Shown: positions 9,981 to 23,999, numbered from the stretch's first letter. The stretch: DNA of 64,000 nt from Sphagnum compactum (GCA_965153455.1 OZ234494.1:15252001-15316000), one strand, 5' to 3'. The notes: generated from the sequence alone by a model not told the origin. Program-made: numbers and translations.

Positions 9981-12340
9981 TTGTTTATGGTAACCATAAA
10001 GCTTAAGTTCACATCTGAATATTGCTTGACATTTTATGATCTCGAATTGATGGTCCCAGATCAACTTGGATCTTCACCTCAGAGAATGAATGGCCCTCTT
10101 TTCTTGCTCCTTGATGGTGCATGTTCATCAGGTAATGAAGTTGAGTTGTCATGGTCTAAATGTGGATGTCCATTTCGAAAAAACAAAGCTTGTCATTGTT
10201 TTCTTACTTTAGGTACTTGTGATAGTGTTTCCCTCTACCCAAAATATGAACTTATTAACATTATTAGATTTTTGGGTTCTCCGTGCTTTTCATCCTTCCT
10301 CTAGCATTTTTGAACAAAATTTCCCATACCGTTAGCAAATTTTTAAAGATTTGAAAAGTATCCCCAGTGTAGGGTTGGTTTTAGAAGGTTTGAGTATGAT
10401 TTTAATAATAAAAACACACCTCATGGACATGACAAAATATATTCAAATATTCAACTTATTAACTTTGAGAGCACCAAACAATTTTTTTTTACTTGCAAAG
10501 CAACTTTAAATACTTAATGTCTACTTTTAAAAGTTCACAAAATTTCAAGTCCCATTCATTGTGTCACAAGTACCTTGAAAAAGAATAATTATTTTACTTC
10601 AAATCTGGAAATCCCATGCCAACAATAGTTTGAAAGAAATGTACCTAAAAGAAGTTATATTATTTGTTTTGATAAAATAAATTTGTTTGTTTGTTTAGGA
10701 ATTGAAATTTTGAAAGGTATAATACACAAAATTGAAAGGACAGAGAAAGAGAAATTGTGATGAGAAAAAAGATATGAAGATGAATTACAGACATGACACA
10801 CCACAGCATTCTAAAGGGCGTACATGAAATAAAGAAGCAAGTAAGAGGAAGATCACAAAGGATGCTCAACCATATACCATATTAATTTACTACCATAGAT
10901 TAAATATAAGTACATTAGTGTGAAGACAATGATTTCAAGGAAAAGACTATTTTCTAGACCTAATTTAATAAGGTCCCAAAAACTAAACAAAACACAAAAC
11001 TGCAAACTTTCATTTCTAGTCCTAATTCTTGAAATTGGAAAAAAAAGTTCTTGCAAAAGGAAACATTGAGGATCTAAGAAAATAATGTTTTCATTCTCTT
11101 AATTCTACAATTTTACAATCCAATTGAAAATTGATGAAACTCTAGACAATGCACGCAATGAAGGGGGAGAACATGGAACAAAAGAAAAGACCCACAATCA
11201 GGCCCAAAAAAAAAAACCCTCAACCAAGTGGACAAGAAAGAGGAGTGGGAAAAAGTCATATACCTGACCCACTCTCATCATAAGAAGCATCTTAGAAAAG
11301 GAGAATGGAAGTACACCATAAAGAACACCTAGCCTAAAAGAACCCTCACCAATAGTAATGGTCGACCTTGAAATAGATGTAGCTTACACTTGTTGCAATG
11401 TCACTAACACCTTTGCTTGTAAAATGCACACAAAACTGAAAGAGGGGGGCCTCTGGAGCTCTTTGTACCCCATACCATGATGTTAATACAATGATGAAAA
11501 AAATTATCAACTTGCTGATGTAGACACCTAAAGACCTCAATGGCAAGAAGAAACAAGTTTGCATAGTATAATTTCAATACAATCCTTCCTTTGTTTGAAC
11601 CATCACTATCTTGGCCACCCCCCGAGATAATGCAACATGCGAAACCAAGTCCACTCAAATGGGGTCAACAATGATGACATCGATTAACGTGTGAATGCCA
11701 TCAACTAAAAGCAAAATGTTGACTAATCGACATGAAGACTAAAAGGTAGGAGGCAAAAGAACATGGGTTTGCTCACATGCAACATGAAAACTTCTATCTC
11801 TTGCAATGGATGCAAAGGCATCTGGCATAACATAACGGGATGTTGTCCTTTCCCCACCATGAGTGCAAGCCCATGGGGTTTAAAGGTTGGCCACAAATGC
11901 AATGTGACAAGCCAAGGGCCAATGAATGGGGGAGGCCCAACCTAGTGTGCATTACAGAAGGAAAAATGTTTGAGGTCAAATGGAAAAAAAAAGGGATGAT
12001 TGGGTGGGTAGACAACCAAGCCTTTGTTTTGAACCTTACGTAAGACCTCAAATATGTGTAATGCGAATTTGAAAGCGAGTAAAAAAGGATGTTGGAAATG
12101 GAATGGTCATGTAATTTTTCTGAAATGTTCTCCTAAAACCAATTTGCACCTTTTTTTGCAAACTAATCAAAGGGGTACGCATGATGTCGCCACCATAGTA
12201 GGAAGAAGCTCCTACACCAACTTCAAATGGGTTTGGAATGAGGGTGAATTTGAATTGTTCGCCCTTATCACCTCCAATAAAAATGAACAAGAATCTACTA
12301 AGAATGTTAAAACAATGACAAGGGCAACAAGAGCCTAGCT
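9981..12340. other. Gene-free AT-rich stretch
   Basis: No supported gene. Around 11.76-12.34 kb three short plus-strand frames lie end to end. One contains CNGCKGIWHNITGC, which spaces like a CX2CX4HX4C zinc knuckle but lacks the usual Gly before His. It may be retroelement debris next to the minus-strand reverse transcriptase. Confidence 0.4.
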
Positions 12341-12349
12341 CCCAAAATA

Positions 12350-13330
12350 TGTTGTTGGCATGATAACCTTGGAAGAAATGAAGCCAACCCTTCTTAAAAA
12401 AATGGGGAAAGAATCTACCAATGCATTAGGGAAACTTAGGGCCATTCTAAAGAACTCAGCCCTAGGAGACTCCCAAAAGCCCCCATAAGGGACGAATCAA
12501 AAGTCACAAGTTAATGCCAAAAGCCTGAAAGAGGGGGAGAAGGTGCAAAACAAATAAAAAGGCCTTTGGGTGAAACATCAAAAAAAGATATCAAAAGCAG
12601 CCTCAACATCCCCCAACCTTGGGAATGCTTCAACATGGTGGACATCCTCATCTAACGTGACCTACAAAAAGGAAGAGGATAAAGAAGAAAAACCAAAATG
12701 CCATTTGGAAGGTAGCAAAAATGAAAAAAATGGGAGAACATAGGAGGGAGGCCTGAAAGGGACCAAATTAAACATGAAAGTGGGTAAGAACAAAAAAGGG
12801 CTTGACAAGTAGATTGCCTTGGTGCATGCCAAAAAACGAAAGGAAGATAAACAAATTTCTTGAAAGGGAATGATGATTAAAAAATAAAGGAGACTTTAAA
12901 GCATAATTAAAAAAATGAACAAGAGGGAAAAACTATGATAACTGGCCTCTTATTACCCGAAGCTTTTAAAAAATGGTCTTACATGAAATTAAATTAAATG
13001 TGTTCACAATGTCCATAAGAAACACCATCCAACTGGGATGGACATCCAAAGCAACTTGGCTATTATGAACCATAACCTCACACCCACCTTTAATAACCAC
13101 ATTAAATTGATGTGACGACAAATGTGAAAGAATTGTGTCATAAATTAAACACACAATGGCCCCTTTAATAGTCGATAAAACGTTTCACCCACTATTATTG
13201 ATCGAACGTTACTTAATGGTTTGGCTAAAGCTAAAAGCTTAGCGACACTAAAAATCCAAGCAATAGACCTTGAAATATGGCTTACAACCACATGGGAACT
13301 TAATGGGTGGAGCTGGATGAAACCATTCAC
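12350..13330 (-). pseudogene. Decayed reverse transcriptase (non-LTR-like retroelement)
   Basis: Reading the minus strand from 13330 downwards, conserved reverse-transcriptase blocks appear in order but in shifting frames. ALAKPLSNVRSIIVGETFYRLL corresponds to the usual KP.GGVRPIAVGE..YRL block. Next comes GGCEVMVHNSQVALDVHPSW, then FLMDIVNTFNLIS, the motif A region with its catalytic Asp (usual form D.xNAFN.IS). A PLYFSHHS-like stretch and GMHQGNLLVKPFFVLTHF follow (motif B, usual G.xQGDPL.GPLFALAHF). Last is DSSLMGAFGSLLG...SLEWP near 12,440-12,495. Frameshifts (for example about 13,150) and many stops show it is dead. The YADD box is not clear. The block order matches a plant-type retroelement RT; the exact clade is uncertain. 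Confidence 0.65.
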
Positions 13331-16129
13331 TAAATCTCTAGGTCAAATAATCCAAAAGATGTTCAAAGACCATGCTTAAAGGACCCCTTACTAACAAATG
13401 GGACAAACACATGAATGCCAACCCAAAAAAATCAAGAAAAAACTTGAGGTTTGCATTCGGTTGAAAATCCATTAATGAATTTAGGCAAGAGGAATCTAAT
13501 ATTGAAGGATGCAAAGTTCACAATGCATCGACAATTTCTGAAAAGGAGGTTGAGGCAATAAGGGCAAGAGCCTTGGCAGTGCGTGTGAATTCCTTTACTC
13601 GCACAAAGGCTAAACCTTGCCTAAAGGTGAATGCACATTAAGGTGGACCAAACATGGCACATGTGGGGTCCACAGTTAAATTTTTTTAAAAAAAATTCAA
13701 ATGTTTGGTGTTTTGGGAATGTAAAATTGTCCATTTGAAAGTTGAATGCAAGTGGAATACCTAAACCTTAAACTTACAAGTTTTAAATTGCAACACATGT
13801 TTCCATTTGATTAGCTAGGGGAAAAGTTGGAAACAAAAACATGGGTTTTTTCAATTTTTATAATTGGTAGATGTTATGTAGGATAATATTGTCATTTTTT
13901 ACAAAACAACAATTTTCAATTTTTCCAATTTAGTAGATCACGGGTTTTATAGACTATTGGCAATCTTACACAAACTTGATTAATTAAAGTATTAAACTTC
14001 CTTGTAAGCCTTTATTTTAAGATTACAATGGCCTCGCAATCATGCCTAGGGAAAAAAATTAACATTTTGATACATGTTTATTATGTAATAAAAGTCCATA
14101 ATTTTTTTTATGGACTATGACAAAAGATGTTACATCACTTAAAAAGTCCACCTTGTAATGAAATGATGACATTTTATTTTGAAAATTTGAAATTTGATTT
14201 TACAAATGTTATAGATTAGTTAGATGAATCTTTTGTATAATTTTCAATCATGTCCCAACACATATTATACCAAACTTAAAGGTTACCCCTCAAAAACTAC
14301 CCTTGTGACACTAAAAAATAGATTGTGCAACTACCCTTGAGTTGACAAACAAGGGGAAGGATGGGTGTAAAATTAAAAAAAGGCATGGTCATTAAGGAGC
14401 TTGATCCACATGCAACATCGTTGTAAATGTTTATGCTTTGAAAAGATGTTCCATCGAAAGCTCCTCCTAGTCATTTGAAAAAAATTGTTGAAGACATGTC
14501 CTAGTCTTTTGATGCCCAGTTGATCCACCCCTAGAAGGAAGGTTGAAACACCATTGTGGATACAAAAGGAAAAATGCCAGATGGCCACATTAAACAAATC
14601 CTAAGCAAATCAATCAAAGGGGAAATGAAAAGCTAATTACATCTCTCACTGGAAAGTAAAAGGGATACACAAGTATAAACAAGTCAAGGAAGATTTAAAT
14701 GAAAGGCACTAAAGGGGTCCAAAACCAAAACTTACGCCCATGTATGTGGAGATGAGATTGACCTTGGAAGTGGGAAACCAAAGAGCAAGGGACATCACCT
14801 ACTGGAAGACCATGAAATGTTTGATAGTGCCTTTGATGTCACACCATGCCATGCTGTGAAAATAATAACCCACATTTAGAACAAGCGACATCATGTTGTG
14901 CCCCATTTCAGCCCGTGAAGGACGAGGAAAACCAATTGTGCAATGAGCACAAAAAACCACACCAAGATGGAAGAAGGAGGAGGCCCAAAAGTTGAAGGCA
15001 AAAATATAAAAGGAATGAGAGAAGAGAACATAATGTAAGGAGGCAAAACCCCACAAAAGAAGAAAAAACCGAAGAAAGATGGGAGAAGAAATAGATGCCA
15101 TCCTTTATTTTTTTAAAAAATAAAAGCAACCTAGAATAAAAGGGTAGCACAAACCAAAAAGGCAACTTGGACCCAAAAAAAGGGTAGCTTGGATCAAAAG
15201 GGCAACCTAGAAACCCCCCCAAGGAAAAAAAAAACTTAACAATTATAAGCCGTAATGGTCTACCAATGCCGCCCTCACCTCCACGCTCTTCTACAAACGC
15301 ACATCTCCAATTGCCTTTTAGAGCTCCTATCGCCAATGTTGCCTTCACATCCATGCTCCTTTGCAAAACACACATCTCCTTCCTTCCTTCCCCCCTTACC
15401 TCTCCTAGCAAGCTTGAGAATTCTTGTGTAATTATTTTGGCTTTTGTGACATGGCAGTTAATATTTTTAATTTCTTATAAGAAGACATGTTGAAGTAAGT
15501 TTTTTTGTATGGGGCTTGTGACCATTGAGTTTTGTAACTTGTAAACTTGACTAACAGTATGGAGCATTCAACAAAGGTGACCTTGTTTTTTAGTAAAAAC
15601 AAAAAGCATATGTACATGAACATAATTTCTCGAGATCAAGACTAATTAGTTTACTGTAGATTATGGATTTTATATTGGGTTTTAAAATTGAAATCCAATC
15701 ATAACAAACATTAGACAGTTTGATTTCAATTAGAATAGATTAATTGTTTATGTGAAAAACTTAACCGGCTCCATGCTACTTTAAATGATTAAAGGGCTAG
15801 CTAATAACAATATAAAACTATTTTATTTTTAAATTACTATTAACATATAATTAAATTATATAAATAATTTCTTTCAAATCGTAAACATGTCATCATATGG
15901 CATTGGACCCACAACTTATAACTTGCATCTTTTTCTGGATCAAGTTATGGATAGTTTGGACCTACAATTTTGTTGATGGAAAATGTTTTATTTTTAGTTG
16001 ATTGTCCATAGATCTCCAAACTCCCAAAAACATCAAACCTATGATTAATGTTTGTGTAATTATTTTTTATTTTCTTGTCACATCATCATCATTTTTTTTA
16101 ATCATGTAAATCATGATCATAAGATATCC
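13331..16129. other. Gene-free AT-rich stretch
   Basis: No supported gene. Part of 13.33-13.64 kb may continue the reverse-transcriptase remnant upstream. The longest frame (minus, 14908-15411, 167 codons) is dominated by Phe/Leu/Ser from an A-rich sense strand and has no domain I recognise. A short duplication lies at 15,262-15,385 (two CGCC/GCC..CTCAC.TCCA.GCTC units about 66 bp apart). Confidence 0.45.
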
Positions 16130-16203
16130 AAAGTGAGAATTAAACTTTCATCTCCTTGGCCATAATTCAAAGCCTTTACCATTTAACCACCACCTCACAT
16201 GGT
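16130..16203 (-). repeat. tRNA-like SINE head (copy 1)
   Basis: The minus strand reads GTGGTGGTTAAATGGTAAAG, an A-box-like start. About 30 nt later it reads AAAGTTTAATTCTCAC, in the place of a B box (GGTTCGAATCC type). The spacing and wording (TTTGAATTATGGCCAAGGAGATG between them) are typical of tRNA-derived plant SINE heads. It resembles the heads at 26.0 and 56.1 kb. It is too degenerate to be a working tRNA. Confidence 0.45.
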
Positions 16204-16219
16204 GACAAGTATTATAAAC

Positions 16220-16223
<4 letters not shown>

Positions 16224-16304
<81 letters not shown>
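16224..16304. repeat. (AT)40 microsatellite
   Basis: An uninterrupted run of about 40 AT units that can form a cruciform. It lies 20 bp from the 5' side of the tRNA-like SINE head. Confidence 0.98.
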
Positions 16305-16307
<3 letters not shown>

Positions 16308-19300
16308 GTTTTTGGGAGTTTTACACATTGTAACCATTTTACGTAAATAAATAGGTTTCATAATAGTGGAATTAACTTACACATGCATTTTATCTCATTA
16401 TTTTATTTTATTCATTTTATAGTCTCATAATTACATTGAAATTTGTAAGTTCATTTCATTTCAAAATGTAAAAAGGTGTGACATTATTTTTTTTATTGAA
16501 AACTTCTTATGTAATTTTCTAAATTTGGATTTGGGTTATAAATTCAAATATAAAATTTTAGTTACATCTAATTTATTGAATTTGGCATTCAATTCATTCT
16601 TATGTGGTTCTTAATTCCAAATGTCAAAAAATTCTTCTAAATTTAGCATTTCAATGTGGGCAAATGTAAATTCAAGTATAAAAATATTATTATTAATTAA
16701 AATTTAAAATTCTCATAACGAAATTAATTTCAATTCTGAAATTGCACAATTAAAACTACATGTGTTTAATTTAGTAAATTTAGTAAAATTTTCATTATTT
16801 TTATTTCAAATTTAAAAACCTTACACTGGTTCAAAAATGTATTAAAAAAATGAATGTAATTATTATTATTATTATTATTTAATTGCTTAATTTTGAAATG
16901 AAATATATTCAGATGTGAAGCAACCAGATTTTTTTTGTGCAAACTTTCACTCAAATGAAAAAACATTTCTACGGTTGTGAGCCTTACAAACATTTTGTTG
17001 GATTTTTTTGAAAAACATTGCAAAAAAAGAACATGGTTAAATTGCATTAGGTTCACCTAATTCAAAGCATTTACTCCTACAAGTTGTGAAATAGAAATAG
17101 GATTGCAAATAAAATTCACTATCCTACCTTTGTTGTAGCCAAATTTAGGTAGATCCTCCTATGGATGGTTGTTAGTATGGCTAGACCACAAAAGTGGAAA
17201 AAAACTTTAACAAGAAACACATAATTATAAACGACTCTATGTTTTTTTCTTACGTTGTAAAAATGACATTTGTCAATGTATAAGAATTTAGGAATATGAT
17301 AACCACATTACTATCCTTCTTTAAATAATTAATAATTAAAAATAATTACATGATATATTTTAGAATTTTAATATGCATAAATAGGTGTAGAGAATGTAAG
17401 ATTAAGGTTATAATTAAATTTCTATTGTTTACATACAAAAGTTTTGGATCATTATCCTTGAAAGATCATGACTACTTTAAAGGTTACACTTGTTTTGTGT
17501 AAAGGCTACAAATGTTTTGGAACAACAATAGAAAAGTAAATTCCAAAATTTACCTTATTTTGTTTCTCTCATATCCACTCTTCACATTCCCAACAATAAG
17601 AGCATCAAGAGTAGCATTGTAGTCACAAATGAAATGTGACAATCCATATCATAATTTGAATGATTTATTTTAGTCACAATATTGAAGCTTTAAAAATTCA
17701 CATAGGCTTCATCCATAATGTGTACAATAATATGGTTGATTTGATTAATATATAGTTTTTGTTCACCATAACACACATACTTAGTTTTCATGTTAGTGAA
17801 AATGGACATAGTTGGCCATTTCAAACTAGTAAGCTTGACTTTACAATTAGTTCAGGTGGGATGCTACTAGCATAGAAACTATGAATTTGTTGTATTGCCA
17901 ATATGAGTGTTGTTAGCCAACAAGGTTTGCTACCTAAACTATTTTCTTTATTTTTTCAATTGTGTTCCACCAATGCTTGAGCTCAATAACATACTTCAAA
18001 ATGTCTTCCAACTTTGATTGTAGGTGAATACTAAACACATACATCAATGAAACCCAAGTGGCAAGTTCAAGTTCTCATAAAAGCACAAAAGGCCCTTAAT
18101 TTGTCCATTGCGAGTGTATTTTGTTTAAAACTCAAATGCATGAGAAAACTACAAATGGGAAAATTAGGTACATTTTAAAATACATTCCACACATCTTTAT
18201 GATTAGTGCTCCACATGATGATAAAACCATTTCAAATATGTTTTAGCCCACAATCCATTTTCCAATGTTGGGTTTTGAGGGTTGGTTTGAAAACATTATT
18301 GTACATGTATCACTTTTGACATTTTGTGGTCAACATTTTTGGCCATGTTGGAATTAAACATATCCCATAATTGTTAGTGTTTGTAATTGGAAGCATAGGC
18401 ACAAATGTATACATTTTTTTCTTAATTACATGATCCTTCTTTTTCAATTAAGGCTTTATCAAAATCATAGGGCAAGTTCCAGTTTTTCTTGATTTCTCTT
18501 CAAAAAACTTTGTAATCCAAAGTGGTCATGATTCTAAAAATTGAAATGTTAATCTCAATTCAATGTCAAGTATCACAATTTTTATCAATTTCACCTTCTT
18601 TTTGTTTATGGACAATAAGTTTCATTGGATTGGTAATCATAATGTAACTCCAAAGTTTTCAATATGAAAACTATCATGACATTTACTTTGATGCTTTTAT
18701 GGACACCAAACTATTTTTGCAAGATGTTTTTGCACATCATGTCCACTAGTGATGCACATGAGTTGAATTTGGCCCCAACTAAATCAACTTCCTTTTTTAT
18801 GATGTGCATTTTAGACCTTGGAATATGTAAGAAAAACTAAATGGATTAGTGGTTATGTCCATTGAACTCTACAAATAGTCCAATAAATGAAAAGTAATAA
18901 ATGAACGAAAGGATCGAAAAAAGAAGCCACCAATGTCTCATGTCCATTGTCAAAGGATTGTTGTAGCACCTTAACCACAAAAACAATTGTTGTTCCTACA
19001 TTGAAACCTTACTTGACCTCCTTGCAACTACCTAACTTAGTAGATCAATTTTGGAGCTTTAATTTCATAAACTATGTGTTTAAATGATTAGGAACAAGTG
19101 GGATTAGAGCCTAGAAGGCCCATATTTTTATAACCTGGTTATATAGATAACTAGTTCAAATACCCTTGTTATATCATTTGGTTTGTTTTTTCATTCTTTC
19201 AATATTGGGTTTTTTCGGGCTAAATGAAGCAATTTGAGGTGAGGGGTTTAAAAATTAGTTCTTAAGGATTGAAATCAAGAAGTTTTACTTATATAAGTGC

Positions 19301-20028
19301 CTTTGGCTTTTCTATTGTCTTTTCTTTAAAACCATATCTTTCATCTTATTTTCTTGCAAATTCTTTTTCCACTCTTTTGGGAATTCAATTCTTTGATTAA
19401 TTGTTGCATCATTGCTTGCAATCTATTTTAAATGTTCTTTTATTTTCAATACATGTATTGTTGTGATTAGCCATTGGGTTCTTTGATTTTCAAGTTATTG
19501 ACATTATAAGAAATCTTGTCTAGTTTGATTGTATGTTTATGATTGTTGGTGTGACTCCTGTCCAAGTCAATTAATTTTGTGTTTGCAATTGTTGTAGTCT
19601 TACATGTTCCCAAGTTGCAAGCACTTCTTATCACAAGTGGAACTAAATTTTGGCACAATGTTAATTTGTAATTGCAAATGTAAGTATTTGTGGTGATTGT
19701 TGTGCATTTTGGATGCAAAGGTGGATGAAAAGTGAGTTCATGTCAACCATAGTTGATTAAATCCAATAACAAATGACAATCAAGTTATTTTTGCAATTAT
19801 TGTTTGTATTATGGAGCTTGTAAATGTCAATTTTTTTAAATTGTTGGTGCAACTATTTTCACAAATAATAAATAAATAAATAAATTTCTTCATTTAAGTA
19901 TATCTTCACACGGTCAAATAGCTATTATGATTAATTAAATTATACATTTGGATCAATAGATGGATTGAAATGTTAAAGGGGTTGATATTAATAGGTACGT
20001 AGGTTGGTAGGTTATAGGTAGATGGATG
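16305..20028. other. Gene-free AT-rich stretch
   Basis: No supported gene. The content is AT-rich with an (ATT)n run at about 16,858-16,880 and an AAAT run near 19,870. Frames do not exceed 96 codons and lack family features. Confidence 0.5.
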
Positions 20029-21040
20029 CACTACAAGAAAACGTGACTTTTTAAAAGGTTCAACTTGACTAAAATGTTCACATTGACCAAGGGGGATGGC
20101 TATTTTGACTAAAGGCTTGGGGCATGAAAAACATAAGTTATTTTTTACTAAGATATTTGACTAAAGTGACATTTTTGACCATGTGACAAACCAAACATTT
20201 GGTCAAAAAGGGTAGAAGTCCATCAAGATGACCAAGGTTTAGTCAAATTGACCATATTTAATGGCCATTATGATTTGACATTTAATCAAATCAATCATAC
20301 TAGTTTGGTTATTTAACTTATAAGTTTATTTTGCATAAGGTATATACCAAACCCAAGTTCATAGCTTGTAGGCCCTAGGTTAGGCATATTATAAAGTTTA
20401 ATAGGCTATTTACATGCTACCTTTAAGCACGTGTAGGTACTTAAACTTAGTACATTATTAATTAATATTTAATAATTGATAGTTAATACTCAATAATTTA
20501 TGATTAATATTTTATATAATTAATTAGTCACCAAATAAATGTCAGTAATAACTAATAAGTCTTATCCATCAATTTGTTAATTGATTAATTATTATTATTG
20601 AATTATCAATTTTATCTTTTTTTGGTTAATATTTGATAGTAATTTATAATAATTAATAGTATTCAATATATAATTGTAAATAATTATTGATATGTGATTA
20701 TTTTAAACTAATTAGTTAGTTAATAATAATTTGTTATATATTAGTTGGTAATTATTAATTCATAGTAAATAATCAATAACCAGTGATTAAAAAATAAAAA
20801 ATAAATAATTAGTAGTAATTTATTTAATATTTAATATTTAATATTTCAATAATCAATAATCAGCCATTTATATTGAATGATTATTAATTAATAGTAAGTA
20901 AACGTTATTTTAGATTTTAGATTTATTAATTCCTAGGAAGTAATCAATTATTAATCATTGATATTATTTATTTATTTATAATTTATAGTAATTCATCAAT
21001 CATTTAATTTTTTTTTATTAATTACCTATAGGTAGCCTAA

Positions 21041-21240
21041 TTTAGGCCACCTAGGCCTACTAAGTAGGTACATAGTTTAAACTAGATCACCTATGCCTAC
21101 TAGGTATGTAATTAACCTAAGCTACACCACCTAGGCCTACTAGGTAGATACATAACTTAACCTACGTTACCTAGGCTTACTAGGTATGTAGCCAACCTAG
21201 GCTATGCCACCTAAGCCTACTAAGTAGGTACCTAGGCTAC
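21041..21240. repeat. 40-bp tandem repeat, five copies (CCTAGGCCTACTAGGTAGG)
   Basis: Units carrying CCACCTAGGCCTACTAGGTA start their CCAC/TCAC/TTAC word at 21047, 21087, 21127, 21167 and 21207, an exact 40-bp period. Each unit is partly palindromic. Related CCTAGG/TAGGTAGG words recur at 25.2-25.9, 26.1-26.4, 26.6-26.8, 27.2-27.35, 31.2-31.3 and 56.2 kb. Confidence 0.9.
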
Positions 21241-21339
21241 ACTATGAAAAAATTGTGTTTGTTGCAACTTGTCCAATATAATTAAAAAATGTCAGATGCA
21301 ATGGCTTGAGTGACCTTGCACCCACACACCCTAACCTTT

Positions 21340-22620
21340 AATGGTCAGTTTATTATTCTCTTTTCCCACCCCCTCCCTACCTACCCCCTACCTCCTGCTT
21401 TTCCCTTCCTTCCTCTCTCCCCTCCCTTTTCCCTCTCATAATTTCTTTTTTTTCTTTGGGATCTTTTCATTCTTCTTTCTTTGGTTTTCCTTTTTTTTAA
21501 TTTTTTTAATTTTTTTTTTTTTTTGTTTTGTGTAGCTTTGTTTGAGGTCTTTGTGACCTCTTTGTTTTTTTCTCTCTTTTTTGTTTTTTATTTTGTGTTT
21601 TATTTGAGGTTTTGTGGTCTCTTTGTTCTTTTGGTTTTGTTTTTTTTGTCTTTGTGTATGTTTTCAATTGTGTGTGTGTGGAGCTGTGGAAGAGGAGGAC
21701 AAGAGCAACAAAAAAGGGAGGAGAGAAATGAAGAGCAAGAGCAACATGAAGAGCAATTAGAAAAAAAAAGATGAAATGGAAGAGCAACTAGAAGAGGTGA
21801 GTCTTTCGCAGTCTAGCCCCTACAAACCAACAATGGTAGTAGAGGTTTGTTGCCATCACCATGAGCTCTCAATTGCAATAAAGGTTTGCTGCTTCCACCA
21901 AGACTTTTTTGTCTTTTTTATAAAAAAATATTGCTTGTATTTATTTATTTATTTATTGCTTTCAATTTTTTTCCTGTCATTTTGTTTTTGGTTTTTTAAT
22001 ACCGTATTTGTGGCATTTCAAAATTTTCTGATTTTTGTCCCCCTGTTTTTTTGTATTATTTCAGTAATTTTTTAATTCTGGTTTTATATTTCTCATTTTC
22101 ATTTTTGTAATAAAAAAAACTTCTATCTTGTTTTTTCTTTTGTTGGTTTCTTAATTTATTTTTTTTGGAGTTTTAAAATTTCTCTTTACTTGGGTTTTTT
22201 CTAGATTTTTCCCCTTTGTTTTTCTTGTTTTTTACTCTTTTTTTTTCTTTTTGTACTTCTTGAAAATTTTGGATTTATTTCTTTTTTGATTTCTAGTTTT
22301 CATTTTTTACAATGTTTTTAAAAAATATTTCTCTCTTGTTTATTTTTTCTTGTTAGTGTAAATGGTTTTTAAATAAATTTATGTAGGTTTTAAAAAGTCT
22401 AGTTTCTTTTTATGTTTTTTTCCAACTTTTGTTGTTTCTCTTGTTTTTGATTTTTATTGATTTTTATTTTTTTCTTGTAATTTTTGAAAATCTTATTTAT
22501 TCTTTTTTTTATTGTTGGTTTTCTTTTTTCCTTTCTTTTTGTTTTATCAGTACTCTTTTTGGGGTTCGTAATTTTAATTATTCTATATGTTTATGTTTTT
22601 TGTGTGTGTGTGGGAAAAGG
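21340..22620 (+). repeat. Pyrimidine (T/C)-rich low-complexity tract
   Basis: Nearly 1.3 kb of T-rich sequence with TTTTTG/TTTCTTT words and only a short purine-rich island (21,690-21,790). The frames of 64-99 codons here are Phe/Leu-rich composition artefacts. Confidence 0.8.
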
Positions 22621-23999
22621 TAAACCCATCCTTCGTGTGTTGGGTAATTACTCGAACAAAGACCCATGCCACATGCGAATGGATCACTTGTGAAAAGATA
22701 AACTACGAATAAAACCAACACTAATGCCCACATTGGTAAGAATCATTTCTGTCAAGTTGTTCATTCCATTAAACATTCCAACATGGGGTGTGGGGTCTAT
22801 CCTCCCCATGTCATGACCAAATTAAAGAAGGATGAGAATCTTGTTGGTTTAATTTGAACTAGCAAGGTTTCTTATGCAATTGGCCTTAAAGATGTTTGGG
22901 ATAACCAAAATTGGACAAGATCTTCATCTAAAAAGGAGTGTGAAAAGGAGATCATTTGACTTGTGAATTACCATGAATTGGAAATGATTCATGGCCGGTA
23001 AGTTCCATCACATTCAATTTTCACTTCAAATTTGCATTGTGCTTCAAACATGTGTTTTCCAAACTATACTGGTTTATGTGTATGTCCACTTTAGGATTCG
23101 ATGTACCACTAAGGAGGCCTTGATAGTTGATTCGATGAAGATAATTTTGACAAATTGGCAATTATACACCTGACAATATGTTCAATTTGCACAAAATGTA
23201 ATGACACACTATAAGAGTGCAAATGGATTATCAGTGAAATCTATTAATGAGAGTTTTAGTGAGAGTGAGGGTGAAAGCAATTAGCTTGACATTCCATTTT
23301 TGGACTAATACACATTTTGTACCACACATATGGCATCCATGGATTTTCTATGCCACATTTTTGTAGACTAATTTAACCTACATGGATATAGCCCATTGGC
23401 ATTGGAAATGAATGTATGTAAAGATATTTAGTTGTAAAAAGTTTGAACTTTATTCATACATAAACAAGGTTACTAAGATTCATATATAATGTATGTGCAT
23501 CTTGCATTGAACAAAAAAATGATTGGATGTATTGCTAGCACATGAGGGTTTTGCAATTGTAGTCCAAATCTTTGTGGAAGTTCCATTAAAGCCTAAAGGC
23601 ATGATTTTGTGCAATACCCTCATCGTAAAAACAATCCCTTATTTCATAGTTAGAATTTTGAGATAGTTTATATATGCATGATGAAGGTATTTCGTTTACA
23701 CTTTTTCTGTGCAATACCTTTGAGACAAGACAAAACATATTCCATCAACCCTATCTTTAAACTTAATACAACCATAACAATATTGCATAAACTTTGATCC
23801 TTTTTTGGTCCATGCAATACCCTAACCTTTAAACTTAACCTTAATACACCCATGACGGTACTACATAACCCCATAGGAATAGGGTAAATCAGATAAGGGT
23901 ATTGCAATTGAATTAAATTTCTTTACTTTAGTATTATGTGAGGCCACGATTAAATGTTGGTTAACACCCATATTAAGGTATTGCATATAGAACCAACAT

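Noticed and set aside
14908-15411. 167-codon minus-strand ORF with many hydrophobic residues
   Set aside because: Its Phe/Leu/Ser content follows from an A-rich plus strand; there is no domain, no codon bias and no splice context.
21506-21787. Lys/Thr-rich minus-strand ORF of 93 codons
   Set aside because: It is the complement of the T-rich tract, so composition alone explains it.
21341-22693. Several ORFs that look like membrane proteins
   Set aside because: They lie wholly in a T-rich tract that yields Phe/Leu/Val in any frame.
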